This document shows positions 1-9,127 of a stretch of DNA of 64,000 bases, in pieces. Source of the DNA: Deltaproteobacteria bacterium. Lineage in GTDB: Bacteria > Myxococcota_A > UBA9042 > PHBI01. The DNA is taken from contig WYBB01000005.1 of the NCBI GenBank assembly GCA_011526585.1, positions 1-64,000 of the forward strand, given 5' to 3'. Each line of letters starts with the position of its first letter. The first letter of the stretch is position 1. The notes under the pieces were generated by a model. That model was given only the letters and a program-made list of their open reading frames with translations. It searched no databases and was not told the origin of the DNA. The position numbers and the translations under genes are program-made.

Positions 1-88
1 CTTCGAGGTCAGCGATCCGGCGCTCGGCGTCCACACGCGCCTGTCGATCATGCCCGCCGAGATTTGTCGATCGCGTTCTCACAAGTGA
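1..88 (+). CDS. C-terminal end of an unidentified protein, cut by the window edge
   Basis: The frame starting at base 2 runs 28 codons to a TGA at 86-88. The visible tail begins FEVSDPALGV and ends SRSHK. An intrinsic terminator follows the stop immediately (89-108), which is the main reason to believe this frame. The tail is too short to name. Because it borders a polysaccharide locus, the C-terminal carbohydrate-binding domain of a Wzt-type ABC transporter ATPase would fit, but that is a guess from context only. Confidence 0.5.
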   Translation, partial: FEVSDPALGVHTRLSIMPAEICRSRSHK

Positions 89-108
89 TCGGAACGATCC
101 GACTTTTT
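89..108 (+). terminator. Intrinsic terminator after the left-edge gene
   Basis: The stem TCGGA (89-93) pairs perfectly with TCCGA (98-102) around an ACGA loop. A C and five T follow (104-108). It begins at the base after the upstream stop codon. The stem is short (5 bp), but the T tract is striking in such GC-rich DNA. Confidence 0.6.
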
Positions 109-122
109 AGGGGCCTGAACGG

Positions 123-518
123 TTACTTCCTCACGAGCCTCGCGTGTGCGCGCGGCGACGGCTCGAAGGCAATGACGCGCAGCTGCGGATATCGCGAAGC
201 GGCCACGAGTGAGATGGCACCGACGTTGGCGCCGACGTCCCAGAACACCGAGCGACGACCCTCCAGGGTCCGCAGGTCGCGCTCGATCCACCCCATGACG
301 TGAGGATCGTGACCACCCTCCCACAGCAGCCTGAACTGAATGATGTCGGTTAGATCGAGCGCCCAATCGACCCCCGCGATGCGAGCCGATCGTTCCGGCC
401 CACCGCGGCCAAAGATCAATGGCGAGACGAGGTGCTGTAGACGCGTCTTGCCTCGAAAGCGGGGCGTGCACCGCGAGAGCCACGCCAGCTTGAGGCCGAG
501 CGCGCGACGGTCGATCAT
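123..518 (-). pseudogene. Truncated FkbM-family methyltransferase
   Basis: The frame has 131 codons. It starts at an ATG overlapping the stop of the upstream methyltransferase gene (ATGA at 515-518) and ends at a TAA at 123-125. Residues 92-104 (FWDVGANVGAISL) and 117-120 (AFEP) match the SAM-binding motif I and the acidic loop of FkbM O-methyltransferases. FkbM proteins usually run about 230-300 residues, so the rest of the fold is missing. No frame beyond the stop restores it; a foreign gene end and its terminator come next. The gene was probably cut by a rearrangement between about 108 and 125. A minimal unrelated function is not excluded. Confidence 0.7.
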
Positions 519-1129
519 CGCCGCCTCGCGACCGCGATCATCGACTTCGCCAGCGGCGGGATCCTCCCCACCCGCCGGAACTCGATCTGCCCGAAGCCGA
601 CCTCGCGCAAGAGCGCCCCGAGGGTCGCAAACGACCAGAACTTGATGTGCCCGTGGTCCCAGAGCGCCGTGAAGTGCGCGTCCATCTTCCCCGTCAGCGC
701 CAACGCCAGGTTCTTCCAGTACCCGTGATAGGGCGTCGAGACGATCGCGACCCCGCCCGGCGCCGTCAGCGCCGCGAGTGTCCGAGCGAAGATCCGCGGC
801 GCGTAGACGTGCTCGATCACCTCGAGGCTGTAGACGACGGGGAAGGTCCCGAACCGCTCGGCGAGCACGGGAGAAGCCTCGGCCTGATGCAGATCCAGCT
901 CCGGATAGGCCTCCTTCGCACGCGCGATCCCTTCGTCCGAGGGATCGACGCCGGAGACCCGCCAACCCCGTGCGCTCACCGCCCTCGCAACCGAGCCGTT
1001 GCCGCAGCCGAGATCGAAGCACCGCCGCGGTCCTCGGACACCGTCGAGGATCTCGAAGAGCGCCGGCAGCAGGTACGTGTGCGACGCATTGTGCGCCGCC
1101 GAATCCCAGCGGTATCCCCGAGCCTCCAT
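515..1129 (-). CDS. Class I SAM-dependent methyltransferase (UbiG-like)
   Basis: This is a 204-residue protein. Motif I (FDLGCGNGSVARAV, residues 38-51) is followed by the acidic end of strand 2 (SGVDPSD, about 59-65) and the YSLEVIEHV motif, the usual Methyltransf_11/UbiG layout. The substrate cannot be read from sequence. In a polysaccharide locus it probably methylates a sugar or a lipid-linked glycan in the cytoplasm. It is translationally coupled to the truncated FkbM gene downstream. It is divergent from the aminotransferase gene, leaving about 108 bases for two promoters. Confidence 0.85.
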   Translation of the reverse strand: MEARGYRWDSAAHNASHTYLLPALFEILDGVRGPRRCFDLGCGNGSVARAVSARGWRVSGVDPSDEGIARAKEAYPELDLHQAEASPVLAERFGTFPVVYSLEVIEHVYAPRIFARTLAALTAPGGVAIVSTPYHGYWKNLALALTGKMDAHFTALWDHGHIKFWSFATLGALLREVGFGQIEFRRVGRIPPLAKSMIAVARRR

Positions 1130-1237
1130 GAGCCCACCTCAGCACAGATCGATCCCACCGTCAGCATGATCGTGCGCTTCCTCCCAGCCATCGGCACGGC
1201 TTGCCTGCGGTGGCCCGAGGTGCTAGCTCCGCGCCTC

Positions 1238-2332
1238 ATGGAGACGGTGCCGTTTCTCGACGTGCGCGCAGCCTATCTCGAGCTGAAGCATGAGCTCGAC
1301 CTCGCGATCGCGCGCGTGCTCGAGGGCGGGACCTACGTGCTCGGACCCGAGGTCGCTGACTTCGAACGCGAGCTCGCCGCCTACTGCGACGCCGCGCACG
1401 CCGTGGGCGTCGGCAACGGCCTCGACGCGCTCCGCCTCGCGCTCCTGGCGATGGACATCGGGCCCGGCGACGAGGTCATCGTGCCCTCGAACACCTACAT
1501 CGCCACCTGGCTCGCCGTCACCCAGACCGGCGCCACCCCGGTCCCGGTCGAGCCCGATCACACCCACACCCTCGACCCGAGCCTCGTCACGGCGGCCATC
1601 ACCCCACGCACCCGCGCCATCATCCCGGTCCACCTCTACGGCCAACCGGCCGATCTCGACCCGCTGCTCGCGATCGCCCGCGCCCACGGTCTGCGGGTGC
1701 TCGAGGACGCCGCCCAGGCCCACGGCGCCCGCTATCGTGGACGTCGCATCGGCGCCCACGGCGACGCCGTCGCGTGGAGCTTCTATCCGAGCAAGAACCT
1801 CGGCGCGCTCGGCGACGGAGGCGCCGTCACCTCCGACGACGGCGCGCTCATCGAGCGGATCCGCATGCTCGGCAACTACGGCTCCCGCACCCGCTATGTG
1901 CACGAGCTCGCCGGTATGAACAGTCGCCTCGACCCGATCCAGGCCGCCGTCCTGCGCGTCAAGCTCCGCCACCTCGACGCCTGGAACGCGCGCCGCCGCC
2001 TCATCGCCGACCGCTATCGCGATGCGCTCGCCGCTTCCGATCTCGGTCTGCCGGCGCTGGCCCCCGACCGCGATCACGTCTTCCACCTCTTCGTCGTTCG
2101 CACCTCCCGCCGCGCTGCCATCCATGACCTGCTGGCCGCAAGAGGCGTCACGACTCTCGTGCACTACCCGATCCCACCGCATCGCCAGGGGGCCTACGCG
2201 GCCACTTCGCTCAGCGCCGCGAGCTTCCCCATCGCCGAGCGCCTCGCCGCCGAAGTGCTCAGCCTGCCGATCGGGCCTCACCTCTCATCGGCGCAGGCGG
2301 ACGCGGTCATCGACGCCCTGACCCGACCGTGA
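1238..2332 (+). CDS. DegT/DnrJ/EryC1/StrS sugar aminotransferase (FdtB/QdtB-like)
   Basis: This is a PLP-dependent nucleotide-sugar 3-aminotransferase of 364 residues, a typical family length. The Schiff-base lysine is K186 in SFYPSKNLGALGDGG, preceded by the cofactor-contacting EDAAQAHG motif (156-163). The start METVPFLDVR matches the usual VPFxDL N-terminus; an upstream in-frame extension does not look like protein. With RmlA, RmlB, the ketoisomerase at 4562 and the acetyltransferase at 3855, it should convert a dTDP-3-keto-6-deoxyhexose to the 3-amino sugar using glutamate. Whether the product has the galacto (Fuc3N) or gluco (Qui3N) form depends on the isomerase and cannot be decided here. 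Its stop overlaps the flippase start (GTGA). Confidence 0.9.
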   Translation: METVPFLDVRAAYLELKHELDLAIARVLEGGTYVLGPEVADFERELAAYCDAAHAVGVGNGLDALRLALLAMDIGPGDEVIVPSNTYIATWLAVTQTGATPVPVEPDHTHTLDPSLVTAAITPRTRAIIPVHLYGQPADLDPLLAIARAHGLRVLEDAAQAHGARYRGRRIGAHGDAVAWSFYPSKNLGALGDGGAVTSDDGALIERIRMLGNYGSRTRYVHELAGMNSRLDPIQAAVLRVKLRHLDAWNARRRLIADRYRDALAASDLGLPALAPDRDHVFHLFVVRTSRRAAIHDLLAARGVTTLVHYPIPPHRQGAYAATSLSAASFPIAERLAAEVLSLPIGPHLSSAQADAVIDALTRP

Positions 2333-3846
2333 GCGGGAGCGCCGACGAACCGGACCCGCCCGCGACCTCGCACCGCGAGATCCTGCGCTCGACCTCGATC
2401 ATCGGCACCGCCTCCCTCTTCAACATCGCGGCGGCGGTCCTCCGCACGAAGGCCCTGGCGGTGCTCGTCGGTCCAGCCGGCGTCGGCGTCATGGGGCTAC
2501 TGAGCCGCGTGATGAGCTCGACCGTCACCTTCGTCGGCCTCGGGCTCGGCCACAGCGGTGTGCGCGAGATCGCCGCGGCGAGCGACCCGATCCAGCTCGC
2601 GCGCGTTCGTCGGGCGCTCTGGCTGGCGAACCTGGGCCTCGGCCTCTTCGGCCTCGCGCTCCTCGTCGCCCTGCGGGATCCGATCGCGACCTGGGTCTTC
2701 GGCGACACCGCCCACGCAGCCGACGTCGCCTGGCTCGGGCTCGGCGTCCTCTTCTCGCTGATCAGCGCCTCTCAAACCGCTCTCCTGCAGGGGCTCCGCA
2801 AGATCGGCGACCTCGCGCGCGTCACGATCATCGCCGCGCTCGCCGGGAGCCTCGTCGGCATCGCGCTCGTGTGGCAGCTCGGCGCCGGCGGCATCGCGCC
2901 GATGCTCGTCTCGGTCCCGGCGGCCAGCGCGCTCGCCGCCATCCTCTTTGTGCGGCGCCTGCCACGCCCGGCCCGACTCAGCGGTGCGCAGCGCGACCTG
3001 CGCCCTCAGTGGCGCGCGCTCGCGCAGCTCGGTGTCCCGATCATGCTCGCGACGCTCGCCACGACCCTCAACCAACTCTTGGTTCGCGCTTGGATCTACG
3101 ATGAGCTCGGGCTCGAAGCCACCGGACACTTCGAGGCAGCCTGGGCGATCTCGATGAACTACCTCGGCTTCGTGCTTGCCGCGATGGCGACCGACTACTA
3201 CCCCAGACTGACCGCCGCTATCGCCGACCCATCAGCCGCCAATCGCCTCGTCAACGAACAGACCGACGTCGCCCTCTTACTCGCCACTCCGGTCCTTCTG
3301 GCAGTGACGACCCTCGCGCCACTGGTGACACACCTACTCTACTCCGAGGCGTTCACACCCGCGATCGAGGTCCTGCGACTCCAGGTCGTGGGAGACGTCC
3401 TCAAGATCGCTTCGTGGCCGCTCGGCTTCGTCCTCCTCGCACATGGTCAGAGCCGAGCCTACCTCCTGGTCGAGCTCCTCTGGAATGTCGCCTATCTCGC
3501 CGGAGTGCTCGCGCTCACACCTCTCTTCGGCCTGCCGGGTACGGGCTACGCCTTCGTTGTTGCCTATGCCGTGTACCTCGCCGCGACCTTCCGCCTCACC
3601 TTCATCGCCCGTCGTTGGCGGACCTCGACGACGATGCGACGACGGCTCGCTGTCGCCACCGCGGCCACAACCCTGATCGTCTCGCTCAGCCACTGGGGCG
3701 CGACGCTCACCCTTGCCATGGGTGGGGTGATCACGCTCGTCGTTGCCGTGATGCATGCACGCACGGTCCTGCGGCTGCTGCGACACGGACACAAGCTCGG
3801 CCCGATAGGCCGCCTACTCGCACGCATCATGCGTTTGGACGCCTGA
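2329..3846 (+). CDS. Wzx-type O-antigen/polysaccharide flippase
   Basis: This is a 505-residue, strongly hydrophobic protein with roughly a dozen predicted membrane segments in the MOP superfamily pattern. The N-terminal stretch (ILRSTSIIGTASLFNI then ALAVLVGPAGVGVMGLL) resembles WzxE-like O-antigen translocases. It should move undecaprenyl-PP-linked repeat units across the inner membrane. It starts at a GTG overlapping the aminotransferase stop, so the two are co-translated. No Wzy polymerase was recognised in the window, so either polymerisation genes lie to the left or the repeat unit is used without polymerisation. Confidence 0.88.
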   Translation: MSGSADEPDPPATSHREILRSTSIIGTASLFNIAAAVLRTKALAVLVGPAGVGVMGLLSRVMSSTVTFVGLGLGHSGVREIAAASDPIQLARVRRALWLANLGLGLFGLALLVALRDPIATWVFGDTAHAADVAWLGLGVLFSLISASQTALLQGLRKIGDLARVTIIAALAGSLVGIALVWQLGAGGIAPMLVSVPAASALAAILFVRRLPRPARLSGAQRDLRPQWRALAQLGVPIMLATLATTLNQLLVRAWIYDELGLEATGHFEAAWAISMNYLGFVLAAMATDYYPRLTAAIADPSAANRLVNEQTDVALLLATPVLLAVTTLAPLVTHLLYSEAFTPAIEVLRLQVVGDVLKIASWPLGFVLLAHGQSRAYLLVELLWNVAYLAGVLALTPLFGLPGTGYAFVVAYAVYLAATFRLTFIARRWRTSTTMRRRLAVATAATTLIVSLSHWGATLTLAMGGVITLVVAVMHARTVLRLLRHGHKLGPIGRLLARIMRLDA

Positions 3847-3854
3847 CCCCGACC

Positions 3855-4565
3855 TCACGTATTTGACCTGATGCGGGCGGGGATCCCCATGACCATCGCG
3901 TTAGGCGGAACGTCTCTGGTCACGACCGCTCCTGCCGCGACGATCGCGCCCTCGCCGATCACGATCCCGGGCAGGAGCTTCGCGCCGAGCCCGATCCGCG
4001 CACCATTGCAGATCGTCGGACCAACAATGGTTCGCTCATCGTAGCCATGCTGTCCGAGCTCGTTATCATTCGCGGTGAGCACGCCACCGGACACGAATAC
4101 ATCGCTGCCGATCACCATGTTGCCAGCGAGCCAACTGTGATCCATCACCTTGGTGCGGTCGCCGATCTCGACATTGTAGTTGATCGTCACGTGGCGACCT
4201 ACAACGCATCGGCTCCCGATGCGCGTCTGCTCGCGGATCGACGCGCCGTCCCCAATAAGACTTCCCTCGCCGATCTCGACATCGCAGTAGATGACGGCCC
4301 CTGGTCCGATTGAGGACCCTGCCGCGATCCGCACCCCACGCGCGCACCCTACGGGTCGGGACAAAGCGCCCGCGCCACGGGGCGGTTTTCCGACATACGC
4401 GCCAGGAAAGATCTCGACGCCGCGACCCAATCGAACGCCATCATCGATCACGACATGCGGATGGACGATGACTTCATCGTCGATCACGACATCGCGCGCG
4501 ATGACGCAATAGTCTCCAAGAGAGACGTTGCGACCAATCTGCTCGGTCCTGACCGTGCGAGTCAT
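3855..4565 (-). CDS. Left-handed beta-helix N-acetyltransferase (FdtC/QdtC-like)
   Basis: The 236-residue protein is made almost entirely of hexapeptide repeats ([LIV]-G-x-x-x-x), such as IGEGSLIGDG and VVGRHVTINYN. The C-terminal turns GAKLLPGIVIGEGAIVAAGAVVTRDVPPN are typical of sugar N-acetyltransferases of the LbH superfamily. It should acetylate the dTDP-3-amino-3,6-dideoxyhexose with acetyl-CoA. Its ATG overlaps the stop of the isomerase gene (ATGA at 4562-4565), and it is the last gene of a minus-strand operon. It converges on the flippase gene with only 8 bases between stops. A related 4-amino or 2-amino sugar acetyltransferase is the alternative. Confidence 0.85.
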   Translation of the reverse strand: MTRTVRTEQIGRNVSLGDYCVIARDVVIDDEVIVHPHVVIDDGVRLGRGVEIFPGAYVGKPPRGAGALSRPVGCARGVRIAAGSSIGPGAVIYCDVEIGEGSLIGDGASIREQTRIGSRCVVGRHVTINYNVEIGDRTKVMDHSWLAGNMVIGSDVFVSGGVLTANDNELGQHGYDERTIVGPTICNGARIGLGAKLLPGIVIGEGAIVAAGAVVTRDVPPNAMVMGIPARIRSNT

Positions 4566-4990
4566 GACACAGCTCCTGTCGCAAGCACTGCTGCCTCGGC
4601 GCGAAACGACTCGTAGGTCCGAATGTAGTCGCTCTCGTCATAGGGCGCCGAAGCCAGCACGAGACACACCGTGCCGGGCGCGAAGTCATGCATCTCGTGC
4701 CAGGCCATGGGCGGAACGAGCAGCGCCCTGGTGGGATCGTCGAGCCTGACGCGGTGGCGCTTGTCTCCATCGTCGAGGATCACATCGAGTCCCCCCGAGA
4801 CCGCGATCATCAGCTGCTGCAACTGGCGATGGGCGTGAAAACCCCGAGCCTGGCCCGCTGGCACCCCGTAGATGTAGTAGACGCGCCGGATCTCGAACGG
4901 CAGATGGGGCTCGCCGGCCTCCACCGCGACGAGGCGGCCTCGGCCATCGGAATGGGTCTCGAGTCTGCAGACGGACCACGGCGGGCTCAT
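4562..4990 (-). CDS. dTDP-4-keto-6-deoxyhexose 3,4-ketoisomerase (FdtA/QdtA, WxcM-like cupin)
   Basis: This is a 142-residue single-domain cupin. The family signature RRVYYIYGVP then ARGFHAHRQLQQLMIA is clear, followed by DVILDDG, VPPMAWHEMHDF and ASAPYDESDYIR. FdtA/QdtA enzymes move the keto group from C4 to C3 of dTDP-4-keto-6-deoxyglucose. The ATG at 4990 puts the N-terminus where family members begin. An in-frame GTG at 5013, inside rmlA, has a better ribosome site (GGGAG) and would add eight residues. It is coupled to the acetyltransferase downstream. Whether the 3-keto product has the galacto or gluco configuration cannot be told by eye. Confidence 0.88.
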   Translation of the reverse strand: MSPPWSVCRLETHSDGRGRLVAVEAGEPHLPFEIRRVYYIYGVPAGQARGFHAHRQLQQLMIAVSGGLDVILDDGDKRHRVRLDDPTRALLVPPMAWHEMHDFAPGTVCLVLASAPYDESDYIRTYESFRAEAAVLATGAVS

Positions 4991-5006
4991 CGCACCTGCT
5001 CGCTCG

Positions 5007-5882
5007 TCAGTCACGCTCGTGCTCCCAGATACGTAGCAGATAGCGCCCATAGTCCGAGCTGGCGTACCGATCGGCCGCAGCCTTGAGCTGATCGGCGCCG
5101 ATGAAGCCGTGACGGAACGCGACCTCTTCGAGGCAGGCGATCCTGAGCCCTTGCCGTCCCTGGACCGCGGCGACGAACTCGGAGGCGCTCTGCAAAGCCT
5201 CGTGCGTGCCGGTGTCGAGCCAGGCGATCCCGCGTCCCAACTTGATGAGCCGCAGATCACCCCGCGCGATGTAGGCGTTGTTCACATCTGTGATCTCGAG
5301 CTCCCCGCGCGCCGAAGGCCGCAGACCCCGCGCGATCTCGACCACGTCGCGGTCGTACATGTAGAGCCCGGTGATCGCGAAGCTCGAGGGGGGGCGCGCC
5401 GGCTTCTCTTCGATCCGGATCACCCGGTCCTGCGGATCGAAGACCGCGACGCCGAACTCCTCGGGGTTGTGCACGCGGTACCCGAAGACGGTCGCGCCGC
5501 GGGTCTGTTGCGCCGCCTGCCGGAGCAGCGCGCCGAACCCCTCGCCGTAGAAGACGTTGTCGCCCAGGATCAGCGCGACCGGACTGTCTCCGATGAACTC
5601 CGCGCCGAGCATGAACGCCTGAGCGATCCCGGCGGGTTCCGCCTGCTCGGTGTAGGAGATCCGGATCCCGAAGTCGCTGCCGTCGCCGAGCAGGCGCCGA
5701 TAGCTCGGCAGATCCTCCGGCGTCGAGATCAAGAGCACGTCGCGGATGTGCGCCAGCATCAAGGTGGACAGCGAATAGTAGATCATCGGCTTGTCGTGGA
5801 TCGGCAAGAGGTGCTTGCTGATCACGCGCGTCGCCGGGTAGAGGCGAGTTCCTCGGCCGCCGGCCAGGATGATCCCCTTCAC
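5007..5882 (-). CDS. rmlA: Glucose-1-phosphate thymidylyltransferase
   Basis: This 291-residue enzyme makes dTDP-glucose from dTTP and glucose-1-phosphate. The nucleotide-binding N-terminus reads [16 protein letters not shown]. It is followed by [18 protein letters not shown], the catalytic LGDNVFYG segment, FGVAVFD and LDTGTHEAL, all diagnostic of short RmlA. The GTG start at 5882 overlaps the rmlB stop (GTGA); a longer upstream reading has no family match. No rmlC or rmlD is present, so dTDP-glucose is probably drawn off for a 3-acetamido sugar rather than for rhamnose. Confidence 0.96.
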   Translation of the reverse strand: MKGIILAGGRGTRLYPATRVISKHLLPIHDKPMIYYSLSTLMLAHIRDVLLISTPEDLPSYRRLLGDGSDFGIRISYTEQAEPAGIAQAFMLGAEFIGDSPVALILGDNVFYGEGFGALLRQAAQQTRGATVFGYRVHNPEEFGVAVFDPQDRVIRIEEKPARPPSSFAITGLYMYDRDVVEIARGLRPSARGELEITDVNNAYIARGDLRLIKLGRGIAWLDTGTHEALQSASEFVAAVQGRQGLRIACLEEVAFRHGFIGADQLKAAADRYASSDYGRYLLRIWEHERD

Positions 5883-6958
5883 GTCCGTCCCCCTCCCCTC
5901 GCTCCATAGTTCAGCTCGATCCAGCGGCGGTAGTCGCCGCTTCGCACCTCGGCCACCCACGTGGGGTGCTCGAGGTACCAGCGTACCGTCCGGCGCAGCC
6001 CGCTGTCGAACGTCTCTCGCGGCGTCCAGCCGAGCTCGCGCCTGATCTTCGCGCTGTCGATGGCGTAGCGCCGGTCGTGCCCAGGACGATCGGCGACGAA
6101 GCTCACGAGCGCTCGCCGAGGACCTCGTGCATCGGGGACGAACTCGTCCACCAGATCGCAGATCCGATGAACGACCTCGATGTTGGCCATCTCCGCGCCG
6201 CCGCCCACGTCGTAGACCTCACCCGGGCGTCCGTCACGCACGATCGCCCCGAGCGCCTCGCAGTGATCGCCGACGTAGATCCAGTCGCGCACGTTACGAC
6301 CGTCGCCGTAGACGGGGAGCGGCTTGCGCTCGACGGCGTTGAGGATCATCAGCGGGATGAGCTTCTCCGGGAACTGCCTCGGCCCGTAGTTGTTCGAGCA
6401 GTGGGTGATGATGACCGGCAACCCATGGGTGTGGAAGGCCGCCCGGGCGAAGTGATCCGACGCGGCCTTCGAGGCGGCGTAGGGGCTGTTCGGAGCGTAG
6501 GCGGTCGTCTCGCAGAACGGCGGATCGTCGGGCTCGAGGCTGCCATAGACCTCATCGGTCGAGACGTGCACGAAGCGGAAACGCGCCGCGGCTTCGGCAT
6601 CGAGCGTGCTCCAGTAGGCGCGCGCTGCTTCGAGCAGCCGGAAGCTGCCGACGACGTTGGTCTCGACGAAGCTCGCCGCGCTGTGGATCGAGCGATCGAC
6701 GTGCGACTCGGCCGCGAAGTGAACGATCGCGTCCGGTCGGTGGGTGGCCAGAAGCGAGGCGACGAGCGCGCCATCACCGATCTTCCCGTGCACGAAGACG
6801 TGGTTCTCGCTGTCGCGGAGCGCCGACAGGTTCGCGAGGTTGCCCGCATAGGTGAGCGCGTCGAGCGTGATCACGCGCGAGCCGCGTGCGACCTCTTGCA
6901 GCACGAAGCTGGAGCCGATGAAGCCGGCGCCACCCGTAACGAAAAGGACTGCGCTCAC
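5879..6958 (-). CDS. rmlB: dTDP-glucose 4,6-dehydratase
   Basis: This is a 359-residue extended short-chain dehydrogenase. The NAD-binding motif [13 protein letters not shown] lies at the N-terminus, the catalytic TDEVYGS and [11 protein letters not shown] (YxxxK) lie mid-protein, and [14 protein letters not shown] follows. It forms dTDP-4-keto-6-deoxyglucose, the branch point for the 3-amino sugar pathway encoded around it. The GTG at 6958 overlaps the stop of the upstream glycosyltransferase gene. Confidence 0.96.
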   Translation of the reverse strand: MSAVLFVTGGAGFIGSSFVLQEVARGSRVITLDALTYAGNLANLSALRDSENHVFVHGKIGDGALVASLLATHRPDAIVHFAAESHVDRSIHSAASFVETNVVGSFRLLEAARAYWSTLDAEAAARFRFVHVSTDEVYGSLEPDDPPFCETTAYAPNSPYAASKAASDHFARAAFHTHGLPVIITHCSNNYGPRQFPEKLIPLMILNAVERKPLPVYGDGRNVRDWIYVGDHCEALGAIVRDGRPGEVYDVGGGAEMANIEVVHRICDLVDEFVPDARGPRRALVSFVADRPGHDRRYAIDSAKIRRELGWTPRETFDSGLRRTVRWYLEHPTWVAEVRSGDYRRWIELNYGARGGGRT

Positions 6959-7998
6959 CGCTCCCACCTGCGCCCGGCACCAAGGCCCGCACGCGCCTGC
7001 AGGAGTATCGAATAGGCCAGCGCATGCCGATACTTGATATGGCAACTCAATATCTTGCGTGGATCAACACCTCGAGCGACCGCGACTGCTACGTCCCGCA
7101 GCCCAATGCTCTCCCCCCGTGCGATACGCAGCATGAGGCCAAGCTCGAGCATCCGCGCCTCAGCTGCACTCCTCACGGTCTTGTCCACGGGATCGAGGCG
7201 GTCGAGATCCGCGAGCGCTTGCGTGACATCCGCCTGCGCCAACTCGAGCAATCGCCTGTTGCGACGCTGCATCTCCATGACATCGTACGACTCCGCGTGC
7301 ATGTCATGCCATGTGCTGACCCCGACCCGCCAGCGCACCAGGGGCTCGTGGAGATACTCTATGGGTCCGAGCAGCGACGCGCGGAGAGTCACGGCATTGT
7401 CTTCACGAGGAAGCGCCTTCATCAGCGGGCCGAAACGCTCGAAGACCTCGGCCGTCCATGCACTGCTGGCACCGAGCACGCCAATCCCGCGGCGCGCAAC
7501 TTCAGCAGGGCTGTTCAAGAGTTCGGGTCGGAAGAACGCCCGCTCTCGCAGGGTGTATCCAGCCTCGTTCATCTCGAGCACAGCCGAGTGCACGGCCGTG
7601 GGAGCCCTGTCACGTTCGATCCACGTCTCGGCGATTCGTGCGGTGCGGTGGGGGAAGGACACGTCGTCACCCGCCGCGACCACGATCAACTCGCCCCGCG
7701 CCAGCTCCATCACCCGGTTCACGTGTCCGCCGATCCCCAGATTGCTGACATTGCGGTTCAGCACCACCTCATGGGGGCCGCGATAGGCCCCCGCCAGCTG
7801 CTCCATGATCGCGAAGGTCGCGTCGCTCGAGGCGTCGTCGGAGAGGATCACCTGCAGCGGCGACCAGGTCTGTGCAAGCGCCGCCGCGACCGCCTCCCGC
7901 ACGAAGCGCTCCTGGTTGTAGGCGAAGAGCGCGAAGGTCACGAGCGGACGAGTCGCTGGCGACGGTCCCCGGTTGCATTTCGTTTCCACGACCTCCAT
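6955..7998 (-). CDS. Family 2 (GT-A fold) glycosyltransferase
   Basis: This is a 347-residue protein. The GT-A signature begins PLVTFALFAYNQERFV, followed by VILSDDASSDAT and the DxD-like VVAAGDDVSFP. It should transfer a sugar from a nucleotide donor to a lipid-linked acceptor at the cytoplasmic face. It is the first gene of the operon that makes the dTDP-3-acetamido sugar, so it is a reasonable candidate for the transferase that uses it; that is inference. The ATG at 7998 is chosen because the frame upstream of it does not resemble GT2 proteins. Confidence 0.87.
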   Translation of the reverse strand: MEVVETKCNRGPSPATRPLVTFALFAYNQERFVREAVAAALAQTWSPLQVILSDDASSDATFAIMEQLAGAYRGPHEVVLNRNVSNLGIGGHVNRVMELARGELIVVAAGDDVSFPHRTARIAETWIERDRAPTAVHSAVLEMNEAGYTLRERAFFRPELLNSPAEVARRGIGVLGASSAWTAEVFERFGPLMKALPREDNAVTLRASLLGPIEYLHEPLVRWRVGVSTWHDMHAESYDVMEMQRRNRRLLELAQADVTQALADLDRLDPVDKTVRSAAEARMLELGLMLRIARGESIGLRDVAVAVARGVDPRKILSCHIKYRHALAYSILLQARAGLGAGRRWER

Positions 7999-8074
7999 CA
8001 AGACCAGCCTACTGCACGCAAACGGTTGGTTTGTACATGAACCTGTCGTACGAACCTCGCAGACGGACCTCACG

Positions 8075-9127
8075 ATGCTGAAAGACGACCGCAACCATCA
8101 TCGTCGCGCACGCTGTGTCCAGTGCCGCGAGGCGTCAGTCTGGCGCGCCGGAGCTTCGTCGCTTCCGAGGGTCATCGCGCTCCCTTTTGCCACGCCGCTC
8201 ATCGATCCGGCATGGCAGGCCCTGCATCGAGGGCTGGCCGGACGTCCGTGGACCGGGCCACCATCCGAGATCGCCGACCGAGCCCGCCGCGGTCAGGTCG
8301 CCGTAATCGCGGCCGCCACCGTGCCCGAGCTCGCGCCTCACCTCGTCGACGCGGTCGACCACTGGCGCCGAGTCGACGCCCTGCTCTCGTTCGCCGCGGA
8401 TCGTCTCGGGCCGATCGTCACGCCGATCGCGCCGGTCGCCTTGCTCAAGGGGTCGGCTGCTGCCGCGCTGGTCTATCCCGAGAGCGCCTGGCGCCAGCGC
8501 CGTGACCTCGACCTGCTCGTCGGCGACGCCCTCCCCGAGATCCGCCGCGCCCTCCTCGCACACGGCTTCTCCGACGCCCATGATCGACGCCGCGGCGACG
8601 ATCCGACCCGAGTGCGCGCCTGGAACATGGCGGTCCAACTTGGCGGCGGCACCGTCAACGTCGACCTGCATCGCGCGCTGGTTCACACCCCCTGGTGCCG
8701 GCCCGATGTCGCCGGCATGCTCGCCCGCCGCCTCTCGGACCGCGGACCGCTGCCGGTGACCGATCACGCCGACACGATCGTCAATACGATGATCCACCTG
8801 CTCGGCACCGGCTTCCACGAGCCGCTCAAGGGCTGGATCGACATCCTCAGGCTTCTCCCCCGGACCTCGCCTGCTACCCTCGCCGAGCGCGCGACCCAAC
8901 ACAGTCTCATCACCGGGACCTGGCTCTGTCTCGGTGTCCTCGGCCGGTGGTTCGAGGCCGAGATCGCCGCCTACCACGATCGCCTCGGCAAGCCTCTCCA
9001 AGCCGGGTTGCTCCAGCACCTGGCGTCCGGGCAGCATGCCACCCCCGAGCGGCGACCGCTGCCACGCGGTCTCGCCTATCGGTTATGGCCTCAGCTCGTG
9101 CGTGATCTCGGCCCCTCGCGAAGCTGA
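8075..9127 (+). CDS. Nucleotidyltransferase-fold protein (NTP_transf_5 family)
   Basis: The 350-residue protein has the family hallmark LLKGSAAAALVYPESAW followed by RRDLDLLVGD, where the DxD-like pair would bind metal. A downstream helical part contains VNVDLHRALV. Members of this family are frequent in polysaccharide loci, but their substrate is not established. The start is uncertain: ATG 8075 is the most upstream plausible start after the divergent glycosyltransferase, and the first 35 or so codons are not typical of the family. Its 3' end overlaps the convergent gene by 45 bases. Confidence 0.75.
   Translation: MLKDDRNHHRRARCVQCREASVWRAGASSLPRVIALPFATPLIDPAWQALHRGLAGRPWTGPPSEIADRARRGQVAVIAAATVPELAPHLVDAVDHWRRVDALLSFAADRLGPIVTPIAPVALLKGSAAAALVYPESAWRQRRDLDLLVGDALPEIRRALLAHGFSDAHDRRRGDDPTRVRAWNMAVQLGGGTVNVDLHRALVHTPWCRPDVAGMLARRLSDRGPLPVTDHADTIVNTMIHLLGTGFHEPLKGWIDILRLLPRTSPATLAERATQHSLITGTWLCLGVLGRWFEAEIAAYHDRLGKPLQAGLLQHLASGQHATPERRPLPRGLAYRLWPQLVRDLGPSRS

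Noticed and set aside
7999-8074. Possible operator GGTTTGTACATGAACC between divergent genes
   Set aside because: The symmetry breaks in the middle (the arms match only at four bases each), so chance is a sufficient explanation.
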